From assembly GCF_029510815.1 (NCBI RefSeq), contig NZ_CP120360.1:2604001-2668000 (forward strand): 64,000 nt of DNA. Reading direction: 5' to 3'. Source of the stretch: Janibacter sp. DB-40 (GTDB taxonomy: Bacteria; Actinomycetota; Actinomycetes; Actinomycetales; Dermatophilaceae). The stretch's first letter is position 1; each line of letters starts with the position of its first letter. This document shows positions 60,546 through 64,000 of this stretch, in pieces. The notes under the pieces are model-generated. The model searched no databases, was not told the DNA's origin, and was given only the letters and a program-made list of their open reading frames with translations. Position numbers and translations under genes: made by a program.

Positions 60546-62885
60546 CTAGGCCCGGTCGCCCACGGACTCCTCCTGCACCTCGGCGATCGCGACATCATCG
60601 CGCTTGGCGACCACGAGGGCGATGACGAGGACGAGGAGGGCGACGAGGGCGATCGCCCACCGGATCATCTGCGACCCCTCGTCACCGAGGTAGAGGGTGA
60701 CGATGGCCGGCGCGATCAGCACGGCGACGAGGTTCATCACCTTGATCAGCGGGTTGATCGCCGGTCCGGCGGTGTCCTTGAAGGGGTCGCCGACCGTGTC
60801 GCCGATGACCGCGGCCTCGTGCGCCGGCGAGCCCTTGCCGCCGTGGCGCCCGTCCTCGACGATCTTCTTCGCGTTGTCCCACGCACCACCGGAGTTGGCC
60901 AGGAAGACCGCCATGAGGGCACCACAGGCGATCGCCCCGGCGAGGAACCCGGCGAGCGCCCCGATGCCCAGGCCGAAGCCGACGACGACCGGGGTCAGGG
61001 CGGCGAGCAGGCCCGGGGTCGCCAGCTTGGTCAGCGAGTCGCGGGTGCAGATGTCGACGACGCTGGCGTAGTCGGGCTTCTCGGTGCCGGCCATGATCCC
61101 GGGGTGGTCGCGGAACTGGCGGCGCACCTCGTGGACGATCGACCCCGCGGCGACGGTCACCGCGTTGATCGCGAGCCCGGAGAAGAGGAAGACGACCGCG
61201 GCGCCGAGGAGCAGGCCGACGAGGACGCTCGGGGTGACGATCTGGGTGTTGACCATCTGCTCGAAGCCCCCGACGCGGTCCTGGGAGACCGCGCCCTCCT
61301 CGAGTGCCCGCACCGTGGAGGTCCACGCGTCGGTGTAGCTGCCGAAGAGCGCGGTGGCCGCGAGGACGGCCGTCGCGATCGCGATGCCCTTGGTGATCGC
61401 CTTGGTCGTGTTGCCCACGGCGTCGAGCTCGGTGAGGACCTGCGCGGCCTCCTCGTCGACGTCGCCGGACATCTCGGCGATGCCCTGGGCGTTGTCGGAG
61501 ACGGGGCCGAAGGTGTCCATCGCGACGATGACCCCGACCGTGGTCAGCAGACCGCAGCCGGCGAGCGCGATGAAGAACAGCCCGAGGACGACGGAGGAGC
61601 CCCCGAGCAGGAAGGCCAGGTAGATGACGACGGCGATCGTCGTCGTCATGTAGACCGCGGACTCCAGGCCGAGGCTGATGCCGGAGAGGATGACCGTCGC
61701 GGCGCCGGTCTCGGTCGTGCGGGCGACGTCCTCGGTCGGGCGCTTGTCGGTGCCCGTGAAGTGCCCGGTCATCCGCAGGATGACGGCGGCCAGGACGATG
61801 CCGAGGATGACCGCCAGGAGCGCGGCGCGCCGCGGGTCGCCGACGAGGGCGGCGACGTCCTGGTCGGAGGAACCCAGCTGCTCGTAGCTGCCGGGGAGGT
61901 AGAGGTAGGCGGCGGCCGCGCAGAGCACCGCGGAGATGACCGCCGAGATGTAGAAGCCGCGGTTGATCGCGTCCAGGGCCGACTCGCCGGCGCGGGCGCG
62001 GGTGATGAAGATACCGATCATGGCGGTCACGGCGCCGATCGCCGGGATGAGCAGCGGGAAGACCAGGCCGTAGGCGCCGAAGGCCGCCGAGCCGAGGATC
62101 AGTGCGGCGACGAGCATGACGGCGTAGGACTCGAAGAGGTCGGCGGCCATGCCGGCGCAGTCACCGACGTTGTCCCCGACGTTGTCGGCGATCGTCGCGG
62201 CGTTGCGCGGGTCGTCCTCGGGGATGCCGGCCTCGACCTTGCCGACGAGGTCGGCGCCGACATCGGCGGCCTTGGTGAAGATGCCACCCCCGACGCGCAT
62301 GAACATCGCGAGCAGGGCGGCACCGAAGCCGAAGCCCTCGAGGACACGGGGCGCATCACCGCGGTAGGCCAGGACGACGATGGCCGCCCCGAGCAGACCG
62401 AGCCCGACGGTGAACATGCCGACGGTGCCGCCGGTGCGGAAGGCGATCTGCATGCCCTCGTCGCGTCCGGTCGAGCGGGCCGCCTCGGCGACGCGGACGT
62501 TGGCCTTGACCGCCAGGCTCATGCCCAGGTAGCCGATGGCCGCGGAGAAGACGGCACCGAGGACGAAGAAGCCGGACCGGCCCCACCGCACCCCAGCGGT
62601 GTCGGCCGGCAGGAAGAGCAGCAGGACGAAGACGAGGACGACGAAGATGATCAGCGTCCTGAACTGCCGTCGCAGGTAGGCGTGGGCCCCCTCCTCGACC
62701 GCACCGGCGATCTCCTGCATCCGCTGGGTGCCGGCGCCGGCCGCGATCACCTGGCGTCGCAGGACGACGCCCAGCACGAGCGCGGCGAGACCGATGACGG
62801 CCACACCGCTGATGAGGGTCAGGTTGGCGCCGTCGAGCTCGAGCGCCGACGACGCCGCGGTCAGGGACACCTGCATACCGGCCAT
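60546..62885 (-). CDS. hppA: Proton-translocating membrane pyrophosphatase
   Basis: Couples pyrophosphate hydrolysis to proton export. 779 aa, about 16 TM helices. DVGADLVGKVEAGIPEDDPRN and NVGDNVGDCAGMAADLFESY carry the Mg-pyrophosphate ligands. At the K+ switch the sequence reads GNTTKAITKG, and Lys at this position marks the K+-independent H+-pumping class. Start at 62885 has AAGGAGGAT. The window also has a soluble pyrophosphatase (ppa). Confidence 0.95.
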   Translation of the reverse strand: MAGMQVSLTAASSALELDGANLTLISGVAVIGLAALVLGVVLRRQVIAAGAGTQRMQEIAGAVEEGAHAYLRRQFRTLIIFVVLVFVLLLFLPADTAGVRWGRSGFFVLGAVFSAAIGYLGMSLAVKANVRVAEAARSTGRDEGMQIAFRTGGTVGMFTVGLGLLGAAIVVLAYRGDAPRVLEGFGFGAALLAMFMRVGGGIFTKAADVGADLVGKVEAGIPEDDPRNAATIADNVGDNVGDCAGMAADLFESYAVMLVAALILGSAAFGAYGLVFPLLIPAIGAVTAMIGIFITRARAGESALDAINRGFYISAVISAVLCAAAAYLYLPGSYEQLGSSDQDVAALVGDPRRAALLAVILGIVLAAVILRMTGHFTGTDKRPTEDVARTTETGAATVILSGISLGLESAVYMTTTIAVVIYLAFLLGGSSVVLGLFFIALAGCGLLTTVGVIVAMDTFGPVSDNAQGIAEMSGDVDEEAAQVLTELDAVGNTTKAITKGIAIATAVLAATALFGSYTDAWTSTVRALEEGAVSQDRVGGFEQMVNTQIVTPSVLVGLLLGAAVVFLFSGLAINAVTVAAGSIVHEVRRQFRDHPGIMAGTEKPDYASVVDICTRDSLTKLATPGLLAALTPVVVGFGLGIGALAGFLAGAIACGALMAVFLANSGGAWDNAKKIVEDGRHGGKGSPAHEAAVIGDTVGDPFKDTAGPAINPLIKVMNLVAVLIAPAIVTLYLGDEGSQMIRWAIALVALLVLVIALVVAKRDDVAIAEVQEESVGDRA

Positions 62886-62909
62886 GCCATCCTCCTTGAT
62901 GGACGAGGG

Positions 62910-63713
62910 TCACGGCCGGAGCCACGTGTGAGGTCGACCACAGCCGTGGCCACACCCTAGCGCCGGAAGGCTTCTCGCGTGGGGACTTCGGATGAGGCCC
63001 CCCCCTTCGCCTCCACCTGCGGGGGAAGGGGAGCGCCCCGGCCAGACCGGCTCGGGCACCCGGTCGGGGGCGGCCGGTCGCACGTGCTCGGTGAGCTGAC
63101 CCAGCAGGTGCAGCACGACCGCGCCGAGGAAGGCCAGGCCCGCCCCGAGCTCGATCACCTCCTCGAGGGTCTGCTGGACCCGCTCGGCCGCCACGGACCA
63201 CGTGTGCGGGTCGATCGAGTCCATGCCCACGGTCACGCAGGCCAGGGCGACGCCGACGACGAGCAGACCCGTGGCCCAGCGGTCAGCGCGCAGGCTGCGC
63301 ACGACGAGGGGCAGCAGGGCCAACCCGACGACCCCGACGATCAGGAGGAGGAAGTCCCCCGGCGCCACCCACGTCAGGAGCGGCAGCCGGACGTCGCGCG
63401 GGGCGAGGTAGCCGTCGCGCAGGCGCTCGTGGATCGCGAAGCGTTCGTCGAAGGCCAGGACGCAGAAGCCGACGGCGAGCACCGCCAGACCGGCTCGGGG
63501 ACGCTGATCGCGCAACCGCGCCACGAACCACGCGAGGGCGGCGAGGACCCCGGCCACGACGAGCGTCACCGACTGGAACCAGGTCATCGGCACCTGCTCC
63601 TGGGCGATCCACGCCCACCACGTCGGGTATCGGGCGGCGAAGAGCAGCCCCGGGACGAGCAGCCACGTCAGCAGCAGCGCCCCGAGCAGTCCGGTCCTCG
63701 CCCGGGTGCTCAT
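62910..63713 (-). CDS. Multi-pass membrane protein, unknown function
   Basis: 267 aa with six to seven hydrophobic segments: GLLGALLLTWLLVPGLLFA, WFQSVTLVVAGVLAALAWFVA, AGLAVLAVGFCVLAF, GDFLLLIVGVVGLALLPLVV, GLLVVGVALACVTVGM and ELGAGLAFLGAVVLHLL. A conserved-looking DERFAIHERLRDGYL lies in a loop after TM3. The C-terminal 60 residues are Pro/Gly-rich and pass through a long G run, where a base error could have changed the true end. Overlaps the dehydrogenase stop as ATGA. No family recognised. Confidence 0.65.
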   Translation of the reverse strand: MSTRARTGLLGALLLTWLLVPGLLFAARYPTWWAWIAQEQVPMTWFQSVTLVVAGVLAALAWFVARLRDQRPRAGLAVLAVGFCVLAFDERFAIHERLRDGYLAPRDVRLPLLTWVAPGDFLLLIVGVVGLALLPLVVRSLRADRWATGLLVVGVALACVTVGMDSIDPHTWSVAAERVQQTLEEVIELGAGLAFLGAVVLHLLGQLTEHVRPAAPDRVPEPVWPGRSPSPAGGGEGGGLIRSPHARSLPALGCGHGCGRPHTWLRP

Positions 63714-64000
63714 GCGGTCCGTCCGACGAGGGCACCGGACGTGACCACGTCGACCGGGGCGTGCCGTACCGCGGCGAGGACCGCCCGGCCGAACTGCTCC
63801 GCACCGCGCTCGAGCACCTCGTCGCGCCACCAGGCGCTGTGACCCGTCTGCAGGACACGGCCCTCGGTGACGAGGTCGCACGCGGGATCGAGCACGGCGT
63901 CGTCGACGCCGTACCCGCGCAGGTGGCCGGAGCGGATGGCCGCGGCCACCGCGTCGTGGTCGACCAGGGCCGGTCGACCGATGTTGACGAGGAGCCCACC
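63710..64000 (-). CDS. D-isomer-specific 2-hydroxyacid dehydrogenase (5' end outside window)
   Basis: The last 96 residues of the NAD-binding dehydrogenase: GGLLVNIGRPALVDHDAVAAAI is the conserved strand after the nucleotide-binding domain, HLRGYGVDD the following one, and TGHSAWW the catalytic His region. The N-terminal two thirds lie beyond the window, so the substrate class (phosphoglycerate, glyoxylate, lactate) cannot be set. Coupled to the membrane protein by a 4-bp overlap. Confidence 0.8.
   Translation of the reverse strand, partial: GGLLVNIGRPALVDHDAVAAAIRSGHLRGYGVDDAVLDPACDLVTEGRVLQTGHSAWWRDEVLERGAEQFGRAVLAAVRHAPVDVVTSGALVGRTA

Noticed and set aside
60540-62960. 806-codon open frame on the plus strand
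   Set aside because: Antisense of hppA; Asp/Gly/Arg-rich without homology, and hppA is certain.

Overview
The window is about 71% GC and densely packed with genes, most of them on the minus strand. It comes from a high-GC Gram-positive actinobacterium. The markers are Lsr2, Ku with a split LigD, a class F sortase, lysine-tailed topoisomerase I, a DUF3180 protein after the folate genes, and the order dacB - DUF2342 metalloprotease - tilS - hpt - ftsH - folE - folP - folBK. The gene mix fits the Micrococcales, perhaps Intrasporangiaceae (Janibacter or Knoellia-like), but that placement is an inference.

Layout. 1-3251: DNA repair (Fpg/Nei glycosylase, partial; Ku; LigD ligase, frameshifted; LigD polymerase). 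3254-7984: secreted gamma-glutamyltransferase, FhuF-like protein, Lsr2, a small membrane protein, lysS. 8048-12990: a coupled NAD and pantothenate operon (DUF2520 protein, panC, panD, nadB, nadC). 13055-16471: a MidA/NDUFAF7-type methyltransferase (two frameshifts), a lipoprotein SGNH hydrolase and a stand-alone NuoD. 16535-19681: a surface-protein locus with two paralogous secreted proteins that share an unusual C-terminal tail, each followed by a strong terminator, then a class F sortase. 19694-28998: folate, FtsH, purine salvage, TilS and PBP4 genes. 29098-34755: ppa, SRPBCC, hydrolase, HNH-repeat, SDR, lipase and TspO-like genes.

34864-40773 is a 5.9-kb integrative element in the 3' half of tRNA-Thr(CGT). 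It is bounded by 81-bp att repeats and carries 20-bp repeats inside both ends that look like integrase arm sites. It encodes a tyrosine integrase, a rolling-circle type replication initiator and, on the other strand, one large unrecognised cargo gene with lower GC than its surroundings. No transfer gene is visible. A 13-codon stub sits where an excisionase gene would be expected.

40891-64000: LuxR regulator, flavin monooxygenase, TAP-family lipoprotein hydrolase, holB, tmk, beta-lactamase-like hydrolase, pyrimidine-dimer glycosylase, acyl-CoA ligase, SCP2-type protein, topA, extradiol dioxygenase (probably leaderless, with a palindrome in its promoter), a heterodimeric ABC exporter with one degenerate ATP site, a SAM methyltransferase, the proton-pumping pyrophosphatase, a membrane protein and a partial 2-hydroxyacid dehydrogenase.

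The leading candidate for something undescribed is the cargo gene at 35781-37439. Other points of interest are the sortase locus with a non-LPXTG tail, the MidA-NuoD pairing, REP-like dispersed palindromes, and an octamer (CGAAGGGG) far more frequent than base composition predicts. Three single-base losses in C or G runs break ligD and midA and are most simply read as sequencing errors.
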